DNA from: Pseudomonas sp. PDNC002
Lineage (GTDB): Bacteria > Pseudomonadota > Gammaproteobacteria > Pseudomonadales > Pseudomonadaceae
Length of the DNA stretch: 64,000 nucleotides
Assembly: GCF_016919445.1 (NCBI RefSeq)
Contig: NZ_CP070356.1
Location: 1,761,001-1,825,000, forward strand
Reading direction: 5' to 3'
Shown here piece after piece: positions 31,616-38,776 of this stretch. The position numbers and the translations under genes were made by a program. Below the pieces are notes generated by a model that saw only the letters and a program-made list of their open reading frames with translations, made no database searches and was not told the DNA's origin. Positions within the stretch are counted from its first letter, which is position 1. The number at the start of each line of letters is the position of its first letter.

Positions 31616-32386
31616 TCAGCGAACCAGGGTCGGCGCGCGGCGATGACGCACCGTGGACCACCAGAACACCCAGCCGATCATGCGGATCTGTCCGCTGTCG
31701 AACTGCTCCGGCGGGTACTCCTCGTCGGGGTATTCATCACGGTTGAAGCTGCGCAGGCGGATGCCGCCGCCGGGCAGGCGATAGACGAACTTCACCCGCA
31801 GCATGCCTTCGTGCTCCAGGGCGTAGATCTCGCCGTCGGTGATGTGCGTGGTGGCCGTGTCGATGCCAATGGTGGAGCCATCCATGATCAGCGGCTCCAT
31901 GCTGTTGCCGGTGAGCTGGGCGCAGATCGCCGCCGCCGGATCGACCCCCGCGGCGCGCAGGGTGGCGTACGAGAAGCGCAGCTTGCGCCCCTCTATCTCG
32001 CGTACTGCGGTACGGCCGGCGCCGGCCGCCAGCTCCACTTCCTTGTACAGGCGTAGTTCCACTTCGTCCTCGTCCAGCGGCGTATCGCTATCCCATGGGT
32101 GCAGCGGTTCCAGTTGCAGCGGGCTGCCATCGACCGGTCGCATCACCGGTGCGCTGGCGCTTGCCGTCGGTGTGCCTTCGCCGGTGGCCAGCCAGGTCGG
32201 CGAGACGCCCAGGGCGCTGGCGATCTCGATCAGCTTGCGCGTGCTCTGCGCTTTCCCCGAGGTCAGCTTGTGGATGGTGTTCTGCGAAACCCCGGCGGCT
32301 TCGGCCAGTGTTTCCTGCTTCAGGTTACGCGAGGCCATCGCCTGTTTGAGGCGGTCTGCCAGCGTCGATGAGGGTGAGTTTTCCAT
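31616..32386 (-). CDS. prtR: Pyocin repressor PrtR (LexA/CI-like, S24 self-cleaving)
   Basis: 256 residues. An N-terminal helix-turn-helix (about residues 10-65: LKQETLAEAAGVSQNTIHKLTSG) is joined by a linker to an S24 peptidase domain. Probable cleavage is at the Ala-Gly pairs in LAAGAG (residues 119-124), with catalytic Ser162 in GNSMEPLIMDG and Lys199 in RVKFVYR. In P. aeruginosa, DNA damage and RecA trigger cleavage, which frees prtN and so the pyocin genes. It also represses ptrB there. All catalytic residues are present, so SOS induction should be intact. Confidence 0.94.
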   Translation of the reverse strand: MENSPSSTLADRLKQAMASRNLKQETLAEAAGVSQNTIHKLTSGKAQSTRKLIEIASALGVSPTWLATGEGTPTASASAPVMRPVDGSPLQLEPLHPWDSDTPLDEDEVELRLYKEVELAAGAGRTAVREIEGRKLRFSYATLRAAGVDPAAAICAQLTGNSMEPLIMDGSTIGIDTATTHITDGEIYALEHEGMLRVKFVYRLPGGGIRLRSFNRDEYPDEEYPPEQFDSGQIRMIGWVFWWSTVRHRRAPTLVR

Positions 32387-32741
32387 GGGGGCACTCTACC
32401 TCCTGGGTTGTAGGCTGTAAATAGCTTTGGTGTTGACTAAATATAGCTATAGTTGTAATCATAAAAGCCAGCAGCCCACCGAGTACATGCGAAATCGGCA
32501 CGGGCTGACGGGAAGCGGACGGCTTCCCCCTCAACGCGGCAAGGACGCCGCGGGTTGCCTGCGGACCGTGATGCACGGAGCAGGCTGGAGGGTGCGGGCG
32601 GGCCAGGGAGGCGCCGCCCGCGCACCGGCAAGGGACGCCGCCACGATGGTCAGGCGTCCGCGACGAACAGATCGCGACTGACCACCACAGGCCGACCGAA
32701 GGCTCGGCGACCAAGGAGGGCAGGTCGCCAGGAGGAGCTTC
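32387..32741. other. Long leader between prtR and ptrB
   Basis: 355 bases without a convincing gene. It contains the operator region and a 7-bp hairpin (GGGAAGC / GCTTCCC at 32510-32528). The remainder is a G/C-rich stretch that probably forms the 5' untranslated leader of the rightward operon. Confidence 0.5.
32405..32459. promoter_or_regulatory. Putative prtR/ptrB control region with PrtR operators
   Basis: A strong copy of the operator core, AAATATAGC-N4-GTTGTA, lies at 32439-32459. A weaker related stretch, TAAATAGCTTTGGTGTTGA, lies beside it at 32418-32436. The block is A/T-rich in a GC-rich genome and starts 19 bases upstream of prtR, as expected for autoregulation. It may also control the rightward genes starting with ptrB. 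Confidence 0.5.
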
Positions 32742-32810
32742 ATGAATCAACACCTGCAACACACCAGGCGTTCCACTCATACCGCCGATGGGGAGGTGCG
32801 CCGTGGCTGA
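32742..32810 (+). CDS. Small ORF overlapping the ptrB start
   Basis: A 22-codon frame with a near-ideal AGGAGGAGCTTC ribosome site before its ATG. The predicted peptide is MNQHLQHTRRSTHTADGEVR plus two residues, basic and His-rich. Its TGA lies eight bases inside ptrB (overlap 32803-32810), in another frame. This layout fits a translationally coupled leader. No homologue is known to me, and expression is unproven. Confidence 0.45.
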   Translation: MNQHLQHTRRSTHTADGEVRRG

Positions 32811-33012
32811 TATTGCCGACTACGCCAACGACCTGGTGCTCGACCGCATCGAGGATCTGCTGCACAGCCGCCGTTCCCGCATGGCGCTCAGCTCCGCCGA
32901 GTCCTGCGAGGACTGCGGCGACGATATTCCCCCGGCACGTCGACTGGCCGCGCCGGGCTGCACGCGCTGCATCGGCTGCCAGGCAATGGACGAACTGGAG
33001 CGGCGGCACTGA
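32803..33012 (+). CDS. ptrB: PtrB, DksA/TraR-type zinc finger protein
   Basis: 69 residues from a GTG preceded by GGGGAGGTGCGCC. A DksA/TraR C4 zinc finger is visible: CEDCG, then 17 residues on CTRCIGCQ. In P. aeruginosa PtrB is repressed by PrtR and, when freed, represses type III secretion genes, linking DNA damage to virulence. An ATG five codons upstream is in frame but lies before the ribosome site. Confidence 0.88.
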   Translation: MADIADYANDLVLDRIEDLLHSRRSRMALSSAESCEDCGDDIPPARRLAAPGCTRCIGCQAMDELERRH

Positions 33013-33031
33013 GCCGCCAGGGAGAAACGCC

Positions 33032-33391
33032 GTGATCAAGCCGATCGATGAAATGCTCAAGCTCTGGGCCGAGGAGATGCACAATCCGGGAAGCGCTGGC
33101 GGTGGTTACGCCGGAGGCAACCTGCTGGCGATGATGATCGCCAACAAGGGCGAGATGATCCGCGGCACCCGGGGCAGCAAGGTGATCCTCGACCGCGTCG
33201 CCGAACTGGACCTGATCATCAACCAGCTGCCGGACGAGCAGAAGGACGTCGTCACCGAGCACTACCTCAACCGCGACAGCGAGGCCACGCAGAAATATCG
33301 ACACTGCCGCTGCAGCCGCAATACCTTCTACCTGCGTCTGCATGTGGCGCACCAGAGCATCCAGTCGCGGTTGATGCGTCGCGTAGCCTGA
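33032..33391 (+). CDS. PA0613-like tailocin protein, possible antiterminator
   Basis: 119 residues from a GTG with a CCAGGGAGAAACGCC site. Helical. It contains LPDEQKDVVTEHYLN followed by CRCSRNTFYLRLHVAHQSIQSRL, a pattern like sigma-region-4 or phage antiterminator-Q type helix-turn-helix proteins. It sits after ptrB and before the structural genes, as PA0613 does in PAO1. The antiterminator role is inference from this pattern and position. A strong terminator follows it. Confidence 0.7.
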   Translation: MIKPIDEMLKLWAEEMHNPGSAGGGYAGGNLLAMMIANKGEMIRGTRGSKVILDRVAELDLIINQLPDEQKDVVTEHYLNRDSEATQKYRHCRCSRNTFYLRLHVAHQSIQSRLMRRVA

Positions 33392-33410
33392 ATCTTTCCG
33401 CCCCTCATCC

Positions 33411-33441
33411 GAAGCCCGGCCCTGCGCCGGGCTTCGTGTTT
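33411..33441 (+). terminator. Terminator after the PA0613-like gene
   Basis: GAAGCCCGGC, 5-base loop, GCCGGGCTTC: a perfect 10-bp stem followed by GTGTTTTCC. It lies between the regulatory genes and the cargo pair. Confidence 0.85.
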
Positions 33442-33474
33442 TCCGCGAGCGACGTTGCGCTATGCTCGCAGCCC

Positions 33475-33957
33475 ATGAAAACACCCATCTCCATCCGTCA
33501 TGCCGAACCGGCAGACGCCGATGCCATCGTACGCATCCTCGGCGAAACCTACGAAGCCACCTGGAAGCCTGAGCTCAGCGCCGAAGCCATCGCGCGCTTC
33601 GAGTCATCTGCGCATACCGTCGCCTATGTGCGTGAGCGCTTGCCGTACTTGCGGGTTGCCTGCATCGACGGCGAGGTGGTCGGCCTGGTCGACTGGAGAG
33701 ACGACTTCATCGATGCGCTGCATGTCTCGCCCGTCAATCAGCACCTTGGAGTGGGTGCCGCGTTGCTGCGTCACGCGGAAGCTGCCATCGCAGCGGCAGG
33801 TCACGCGGATGTCCGTCTCGAAACTGATACCTTCAACCAGCAGGCCCGCTCATTTTATCGCCGGCACGGCTACCTCGAGCTGGATTTCTATCCCGATGAA
33901 GAGTGGCAGAGTGGCTTCACCACTGTGCTGCTGGGTAAGCCGCTTTCCGGTCGCTGA
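33475..33957 (+). CDS. GNAT-family N-acetyltransferase (cargo)
   Basis: 160 residues, complete GNAT domain: ISIRHAEPADADAIVRILGE at the N-terminus, and the acetyl-CoA loop in HLGVGAALLRHAE. The tail RSFYRRHGYLELDF is typical of the family's motif B. Substrate unknown. No clear ribosome site precedes the ATG. I recall no such gene between PA0613 and PA0614 in PAO1, so it is probably an insertion. It is bounded on the left by a terminator, so it has its own promoter or is read through. Confidence 0.82.
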   Translation: MKTPISIRHAEPADADAIVRILGETYEATWKPELSAEAIARFESSAHTVAYVRERLPYLRVACIDGEVVGLVDWRDDFIDALHVSPVNQHLGVGAALLRHAEAAIAAAGHADVRLETDTFNQQARSFYRRHGYLELDFYPDEEWQSGFTTVLLGKPLSGR

Positions 33958-34167
33958 TCCGAACAGTTTCGATTCATGACCTCGTCCTTCAGCCAGCTCC
34001 TCCCGGTACAAGCCCGCGCGGCATCACCGAGGGGCATCCGCACTCGCGAGATCAACGACTGCTGACGTAGCGTCTTGTAGCCTATACAGTAGCGCTCGCT
34101 TACCTCCGATGGCGGCCGACAGCGGCTGCTGATAATCAACGATAAGAAGTGTCGGAAAGGACTGTCC

Positions 34168-34935
34168 ATGCTTGTATGGGATGATCACCGTTTCTCCATT
34201 CGAACCCACACCTTCCAGACCATCCGGCAACTGTCCGATCTGTTCTCGCTGAAGGAGGCGGATGGCTTCATCCTGGGCAAACCCCGCCGTTATATCGACA
34301 AGTACGTCGAGCACCTGACCGGGCAGCCTTACCGCAATATTTTCGAACTCGGTATCTTCCGTGGTGGCAGTACGGTCTTCCTCAACGAGTTCTTCCAGCC
34401 GGCTCGGTTGGTCGCCATCGACTTCATGGAGAAGCCGGCTGCGCAACTGGATCGATACATTGCCGAGCATGCCGCTGGTCAGGCTAGTGCCTTCTACGGT
34501 GTGAACCAGGCTGACAGCGCCCGCCTGATCGCCATTTGTGAATCCGAGTTCGCCGGCGAACCGTTGGACTTGGTGGTGGACGACGCTTCGCATTACCTTG
34601 AGGAGTCGCGTATCTCCTTCAATACGCTGTTCCCCCGGCTCAAGGCCGGAGGTCGCTACGTGATCGAAGACTGGGCATGGGCTCACCAACCAGTGGAAGT
34701 CGCAGACTTGAAGAAGCCTTTCGCTGGAAAGTGCTCGTTGGCCAATCTGGTGATCGAGATCCTCCTGGCAAGCGTCAGCCATCCTGAATTGATCGATGAG
34801 GTCATCGTCAACGACGGTTTCGTGGTCGTACGCAAAGGGCAGGCCAGCACCCCACAAGAGTTCGATGTGGGCCAGTTGGGTTACCTGCTCGGCAACCGGA
34901 TCGGTGGTGGTGACTATTTCGCGCGCTTCCAGTAA
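34168..34935 (+). CDS. Class I SAM-dependent methyltransferase, CmcI-like (cargo)
   Basis: 255 residues. The SAM-binding loop reads FELGIFRGGSTVFL (about residue 58), followed by VAIDFM, the acidic DLVVDDASHYLEESRISF, and GGRYVIEDWAW. This series resembles the cephalosporin-hydroxylase/CmcI and macrocin-O-methyltransferase-like group, often found in glycan or antibiotic clusters. Codon use is visibly more A/T-rich than in flanking genes, which suggests transfer. The start has GGAAAGGACTGTCC. It is followed by its own terminator. The role in the island is unknown; surface-glycan modification is a guess. Confidence 0.78.
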   Translation: MLVWDDHRFSIRTHTFQTIRQLSDLFSLKEADGFILGKPRRYIDKYVEHLTGQPYRNIFELGIFRGGSTVFLNEFFQPARLVAIDFMEKPAAQLDRYIAEHAAGQASAFYGVNQADSARLIAICESEFAGEPLDLVVDDASHYLEESRISFNTLFPRLKAGGRYVIEDWAWAHQPVEVADLKKPFAGKCSLANLVIEILLASVSHPELIDEVIVNDGFVVVRKGQASTPQEFDVGQLGYLLGNRIGGGDYFARFQ

Positions 34936-34953
34936 GGACTGATCGACCCGAAT

Positions 34954-34990
34954 AAATGCAGGAGGGCTCTCGAGCCTTCGCTGCATTTTT
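34954..34990 (+). terminator. Terminator after the methyltransferase gene
   Basis: An interrupted stem: outer AAATGCAG / CTGCATTT and inner GGCTC / GAGCC, ending in a five-T run. It starts 19 bases after the stop. Confidence 0.75.
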
Positions 34991-35237
34991 ATTCAGGGGT
35001 GGCTTTGGCTCGCGGTGCTGAAAGGACGGCTGAGCACATAGCACTGAAGACGTGCTTTCGTTGGCCCTTGCTCTGACATTCGATGAAGCCATGACGGTAT
35101 ATGAAAGGCTGTTGCCGGTGCGTCCCCTGCCTATTGCAGCGCATTGCCGAGGAAGCCTTGTTCCGGCGGGAATCGGGGGGTAAAAAGTAGTCATTCTTGT
35201 AAAGGTGCGTCCCCAGGGAGCACAACGCGAAACCTCG
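34991..35237. other. Unassigned stretch before the holin gene
   Basis: About 250 bases without a supported gene, part of a 457-base gap. It carries two exact copies of GGTGCGTCCCC (35117-35127 and 35204-35214). Spaced TTG repeats (ATTG at 35133, ATTG at 35143, CTTG at 35157) are loosely reminiscent of a PrtN P-box. It should contain the promoter for the structural operon, but I cannot fix it. Confidence 0.35.
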
Positions 35238-35266
35238 AAAAGCCCGGCCATTGAGCCGGGCTTTTT
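35238..35266 (+). terminator. Strong hairpin before the holin gene
   Basis: AAAAGCCCGGC, 6-base loop, GCCGGGCTTTT: an 11-bp stem with A- and T-runs. It stands 127 bases upstream of the holin start, in the path of any transcript from the left. An antiterminator would be needed for read-through, or a promoter must lie after it. Confidence 0.85.
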
Positions 35267-35392
35267 CATGCCCGCGTTTTTTCGATCCGCCGTGTTCGGC
35301 GGATGGCCGGCAGTCAGGCCGGCAGCCATCCCCGGTTGGCTGATAGCCGCCGGTTTCGCCCGTTCGCGGGCGTCTTTATCCAAGGTGAGCCA

Positions 35393-35737
35393 ATGGGCAA
35401 TGAACCTCAGACCCTGGCCGACGTGCCTCTGTGGGGGCTGATCCTGCTTGCCGTCGCGGGCGGCATCAGCGGTGAAATGTGGCGCGCCGACAAGGCGGGG
35501 CTGGGCGGTTGGAGGTTGCTGCGCCGGTTGGCGCTGCGCTCCGGCGCTTCGATCGTCTGCGGCATGGCGGTGATGTTCCTCGCCACGGACTTCGGCGCGT
35601 CGCTGACGCTGGCCGCGGCCATCGGCAGCCTGACGGCGGCGGCCGGCGCGGAGATCGCCGTCGGGCTCTACGAGCGCTGGGCGGCGAAGCGCCTGGGCGT
35701 CTGTGAACTGCCGCCGAGCGAGCGCGGACAAGATTGA
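35393..35737 (+). CDS. Tailocin holin
   Basis: 114 residues with three hydrophobic segments (LWGLILLAVAGGISG; SIVCGMAVMFLATDF; LTLAAAIGSLTAAAGAEIAV) and a charged tail, as in PA0614-type holins. It makes the inner-membrane lesion that releases the GH19 endolysin and frees tailocin particles. The start follows CAAGGTGAGCCA. First gene of the structural/lysis operon. Confidence 0.8.
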   Translation: MGNEPQTLADVPLWGLILLAVAGGISGEMWRADKAGLGGWRLLRRLALRSGASIVCGMAVMFLATDFGASLTLAAAIGSLTAAAGAEIAVGLYERWAAKRLGVCELPPSERGQD

Positions 35738-35754
35738 AGCTGCAAGGAGACGAT

Positions 35755-36285
35755 ATGTCTGAACAACCTTTGACCCTCGCCCTGCTGCTCGACACGGTGG
35801 AGCAGGTACTGTCCACGCGACTGACCGAGATCGGCACGGTTCTGCGCGGCCCGCTGAAGCAGGTGCCGACGACGCTCCCCGCGCTGGCGCTGGAGTACGC
35901 CGGTCTGCTGCCTGGCCGTGATCCTGGCAATGGGCAGACGGCGCTGATCTGCCGGCTCCAGGCGCGCATCCTGGTAACGAAGGATGACGCGCAAGCCGAG
36001 GCCCTCGCGCTGCGTAGCGTCGCCTCGCTGGTCGTGCTTCTGCGCGCGCAGAACTGGGGACTGGAATTGGAGCCGGTGAGTTTCGTTCAGGCCCAGCCGG
36101 ACAACGACAGCCCGGCGCTGGCGACGTGCCGCGTCTGGCTGGTCGAGTGGCAGCAACCGGTTCTGCTCGGTGAGACCGAATGGCCATGGGAAGACCAGCC
36201 ACCGGGCAGCCTGGTGCTGGGGTTCGATCCCGAGACCGGCCCCGGCCACGAAGACGACTATTTCGATCCCGGAGCGCTGCAATGA
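35755..36285 (+). CDS. Tailocin structural protein (PA0615-like)
   Basis: 176 residues, position as PA0615. N-terminal [18 protein letters not shown], and a C-terminal acidic tail rich in Asp and Pro. It resembles small tail-end/baseplate-proximal proteins of myophages (Gp37-like), but I cannot assign it firmly. Good CAAGGAGACGAT site; the stop overlaps the next ATG (ATGA). Confidence 0.65.
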   Translation: MSEQPLTLALLLDTVEQVLSTRLTEIGTVLRGPLKQVPTTLPALALEYAGLLPGRDPGNGQTALICRLQARILVTKDDAQAEALALRSVASLVVLLRAQNWGLELEPVSFVQAQPDNDSPALATCRVWLVEWQQPVLLGETEWPWEDQPPGSLVLGFDPETGPGHEDDYFDPGALQ

Positions 36286-36845
36286 ATCAGGACTATGTGA
36301 GTGCCGAGCACGATCGCATGCTGGCCGCGCTGGTCATGCCTTGCGAGGTCGTCGCGGTGGACCTGGCGGCAGCGCGGGTGCGTGTGCGCTCCGGCGAATG
36401 GACCAGCGCCTGGGTGCGCTGGCACGCCCAGGCCGCTGGCGCCGCGCGGCACTGGCGTGCGCCTAGCCTGGGCGAGCAGGGCGTCCTGCTCAGCCCGTCC
36501 GGCATGGCCGCAATGGGCACCTTCGTGCCCGGTCTGTTCGGGGCAGCAGCGGCTGCGCCGAACAATCGCGGCGAGGTCGAGAGCTGGCATTTTCCCGACG
36601 GCGCCGTGCTGAGCTATGACTGGCAGGCGCATCGCTATGACCTGCAGTTACCCGCCGGCAGCGCGACGGTAAAGGTCGGCGGAACGCAGGTGGTGATCGA
36701 TCCCGGCGCGGTCAGCGTCACCGCCGCGAGCATCCAGCTGACTGGCCCGGTGAGCATCAAGGGCGCGCTGACGGTGAACGGCAATATCAGCAGTACCGGC
36801 TCGATCATGGACACCGCCGGCAACAGCAATCACCACACTCACTGA
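36282..36845 (+). CDS. Tailocin baseplate spike, GpV-like
   Basis: 187 residues, membrane-piercing spike of the contractile apparatus. An OB-fold N-terminal region (about 15-95) is followed by beta-helical repeats ([26 protein letters not shown], split here for length) and GNISSTGSI. The C-terminus ends NSNHHTH, the His-rich iron-binding tip typical of P2 GpV-type spikes. Translationally coupled to the preceding gene (ATGA). Confidence 0.9.
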   Translation: MNQDYVSAEHDRMLAALVMPCEVVAVDLAAARVRVRSGEWTSAWVRWHAQAAGAARHWRAPSLGEQGVLLSPSGMAAMGTFVPGLFGAAAAAPNNRGEVESWHFPDGAVLSYDWQAHRYDLQLPAGSATVKVGGTQVVIDPGAVSVTAASIQLTGPVSIKGALTVNGNISSTGSIMDTAGNSNHHTH

Positions 36846-36908
36846 CGTCCTTTCGACGTTCAACCCGGGCCCGCCAAGTGCGGGCCTTTGCATTTCTGGA
36901 GATTCGCC

Positions 36909-36959
36909 ATGGGCAACTTTTCCCGTGCGCACCCCGAGCGGCGGAGGGCGCGGCCATGA
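36909..36959 (+). CDS. Small ORF overlapping the gpW-like start
   Basis: A 16-codon frame (MGNFSRAHPERRRARP) with TCTGGAGATTCGCC before the ATG. Its TGA overlaps the ATG of the next gene by four bases. Possible coupling leader or relic; no function known. Confidence 0.35.
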   Translation: MGNFSRAHPERRRARP

Positions 36960-37282
36960 TCGGCATGGATCGACGCAATGGCCAGCCGCTCAGCGGGCTG
37001 GCGCACCTCAAGCAGTCCATCGAGGACATTCTCGGCACGCCGCTGGGCAGTCGGCGTATGCGCCCCGAGTACGGCAGCCGCCTGCGACGCATGGTCGACC
37101 TGCCGGTGACTGAAGGCTGGAAAGGTGCGGTGCAGGCGGAAGTCGCCCGCGCCATCGGCCGCTGGGAGCCGCGCCTGCGCCTGAGTTCGGTGCAGGTGAC
37201 GGCAGTGGTGGGCGGCAGCGTGTCGCTGCGCCTGCGGGGTATCTATCTGGGCGACGAAGTCGGCCTGGAGGTGGCGGCATGA
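36956..37282 (+). CDS. Tailocin baseplate wedge, GpW/gp25-like
   Basis: 108 residues of the gp25-like lysozyme-fold family (P2 GpW): MIGMDRRNGQPLSG, then LKQSIEDILGTPLGSRRMRPEYGS, the family core with RPEYGS, and a C-terminal strand pair. Acts in the baseplate wedge. ATGA overlap with the next gene. Confidence 0.92.
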   Translation: MIGMDRRNGQPLSGLAHLKQSIEDILGTPLGSRRMRPEYGSRLRRMVDLPVTEGWKGAVQAEVARAIGRWEPRLRLSSVQVTAVVGGSVSLRLRGIYLGDEVGLEVAA

Positions 37283-38169
37283 GCCTGATCGACCTGTCCC
37301 AACTTCCCGCACCCGAGGTCGTTGAGATCCTCGACTACGAGACGCTCTACGCGGAGCTGCTGGCGGATTTCCGCAGTGCCATGGGCGAGGGCTGGACGGC
37401 GGCGGTGGAGTCCGACCCGGTGCTCAAGCTGCTGGAGCTGGCGGCCTACCGCGAGTTGCTGCTGCGCGCCCGGATCAACGACGCCGCCCGTGCAGTAATG
37501 CTCGGCTATGCGACCCAGGGTGACCTCGACCAACTGGCTGCCGGATACAACGTGAAGCGCCTGGTGATCCAGGAAGCGGATGCCACCACCTCGCCGCTGA
37601 CCCCTGCAGTGCTGGAGGGCGACGATTCGCTGCGCAATCGCACACAACTGGCATTCGACCAGCTATCGGTAGCAGGCCCGCGCAACGCCTACGTGGCTTT
37701 TGCGCTCGGCGCCGATGGCCGTATCGCCGATGTCTCGGCGATCAGCCCGCAGCCATGCGAGGCGCTGGTCAGCGTGCTGTCCTCCGAGGGCAATGGAGCC
37801 GCCTCGGAAGAGTTGCTTCAGGCCGTGCGCAAAGCACTGAACGATGAGGACGTGCGCCCGGTGGGCGACCGCCTCACGGTGCAGTCCGCTGCCATCGTTC
37901 CCTACCAGGTTGACGCGGTGCTCTACATCTATCCCGGTCCGGAGGCCGAGCTGATCCAGCAGGCCGCCGAGGCGTCGCTACAAACCTACATCGCCACCCA
38001 GCGCCGCATTGGCCGGGATATCCGCCGCAGTGCGCTGTTCGCTGCCCTGCATGTGGAAGGCGTGCAGCGTGTCGAACTAACGAAGCCGGCGGCGGACGTG
38101 GTGCTCGATTCCACCCAGGCGGCGTACTGCAGCGGCTACCAGATCCGCGTCGGTGGCTCCGATGAGTAG
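37279..38169 (+). CDS. Tailocin baseplate protein, GpJ-like
   Basis: 296-residue Baseplate_J family protein (T4 gp6-like wedge). Seen: LPAPEVVEILDYETLYAELLAD, LLELAAYRELLLRARINDAAR, and the C-terminal IGRDIRRSALFAALHVEGVQ. It starts four bases inside gpW and ends eight bases inside gpI, in the usual P2 order W-J-I-H. Confidence 0.93.
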   Translation: MSLIDLSQLPAPEVVEILDYETLYAELLADFRSAMGEGWTAAVESDPVLKLLELAAYRELLLRARINDAARAVMLGYATQGDLDQLAAGYNVKRLVIQEADATTSPLTPAVLEGDDSLRNRTQLAFDQLSVAGPRNAYVAFALGADGRIADVSAISPQPCEALVSVLSSEGNGAASEELLQAVRKALNDEDVRPVGDRLTVQSAAIVPYQVDAVLYIYPGPEAELIQQAAEASLQTYIATQRRIGRDIRRSALFAALHVEGVQRVELTKPAADVVLDSTQAAYCSGYQIRVGGSDE

Positions 38170-38776
38170 CCGTCTGCTGCCGATCAACTCGACGCCGCTG
38201 GAGCGTGCGCTGGCCGATGTGCAGGTCGGCGATCTGCCGGTACCGCTGCGTGAGCTGATGGACCCGCAGCGTTGCCCTGTCGCACTGCTGCCGTATCTCG
38301 CCTGGGCCTGGTCGGTGGACCGCTGGGACCCGGCCTGGAGCGAGGCGGTGAAGCGCAAGGCGGTGGCCGCGGCGTTCCGCATCCATCAGCACAAGGGAAC
38401 CATCGCCGCACTGCGGCGGGTGATCGAACCGCTGGGTTACCTGATCGAGATCATCGAATGGTGGCAGGGCTCGCCCATGGGCGAGCCGGGCACCTTCCGC
38501 CTGCGCATCGGCGTGCTCGACAGCGGCATCAGCGAAGAAATGTACGAAGAGGTGGAGCGTCTGATCGAAGACGCCAAGCCGCTCACGCGGCACCTCATCG
38601 GGCTGGATATCAGCCTGGAATCCCAGGGGCGGATCAACGTCGGCTCCGGGCAATACGACGGCGACATCGTCACCGTCTATCCCTACCTCCCGGATGTGAT
38701 CGAAGCACTCGGCAGCCACGGCTTGCCGGGACGGGAGCACACCATCGATAGCTTGAGTGTCTACCCATGGCAGTAA
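38162..38776 (+). CDS. Tailocin tail protein I (baseplate, fibre attachment)
   Basis: 204 residues, Tail_P2_I family: LPLRELMDPQRCPVALLPYLAWAWSVD-type core and WSEAVKRKAVAAAFRIHQHKG, split by the family's Trp-rich block. GpI connects baseplate to fibre. The start ATG overlaps gpJ; the stop lies 10 bases inside the fibre gene. Confidence 0.92.
   Translation: MSSRLLPINSTPLERALADVQVGDLPVPLRELMDPQRCPVALLPYLAWAWSVDRWDPAWSEAVKRKAVAAAFRIHQHKGTIAALRRVIEPLGYLIEIIEWWQGSPMGEPGTFRLRIGVLDSGISEEMYEEVERLIEDAKPLTRHLIGLDISLESQGRINVGSGQYDGDIVTVYPYLPDVIEALGSHGLPGREHTIDSLSVYPWQ

Noticed and set aside
32427..32681. 84-codon frame in the prtR-ptrB gap
   Set aside because: Arg/Gly-rich translation typical of GC-rich non-coding DNA, no ribosome site.
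34989..35225. 78-codon minus-strand frame in the gap before the holin
   Set aside because: No ribosome site or recognisable domain; it overlaps repeat-like DNA. Could be a relic but cannot be supported as a gene.
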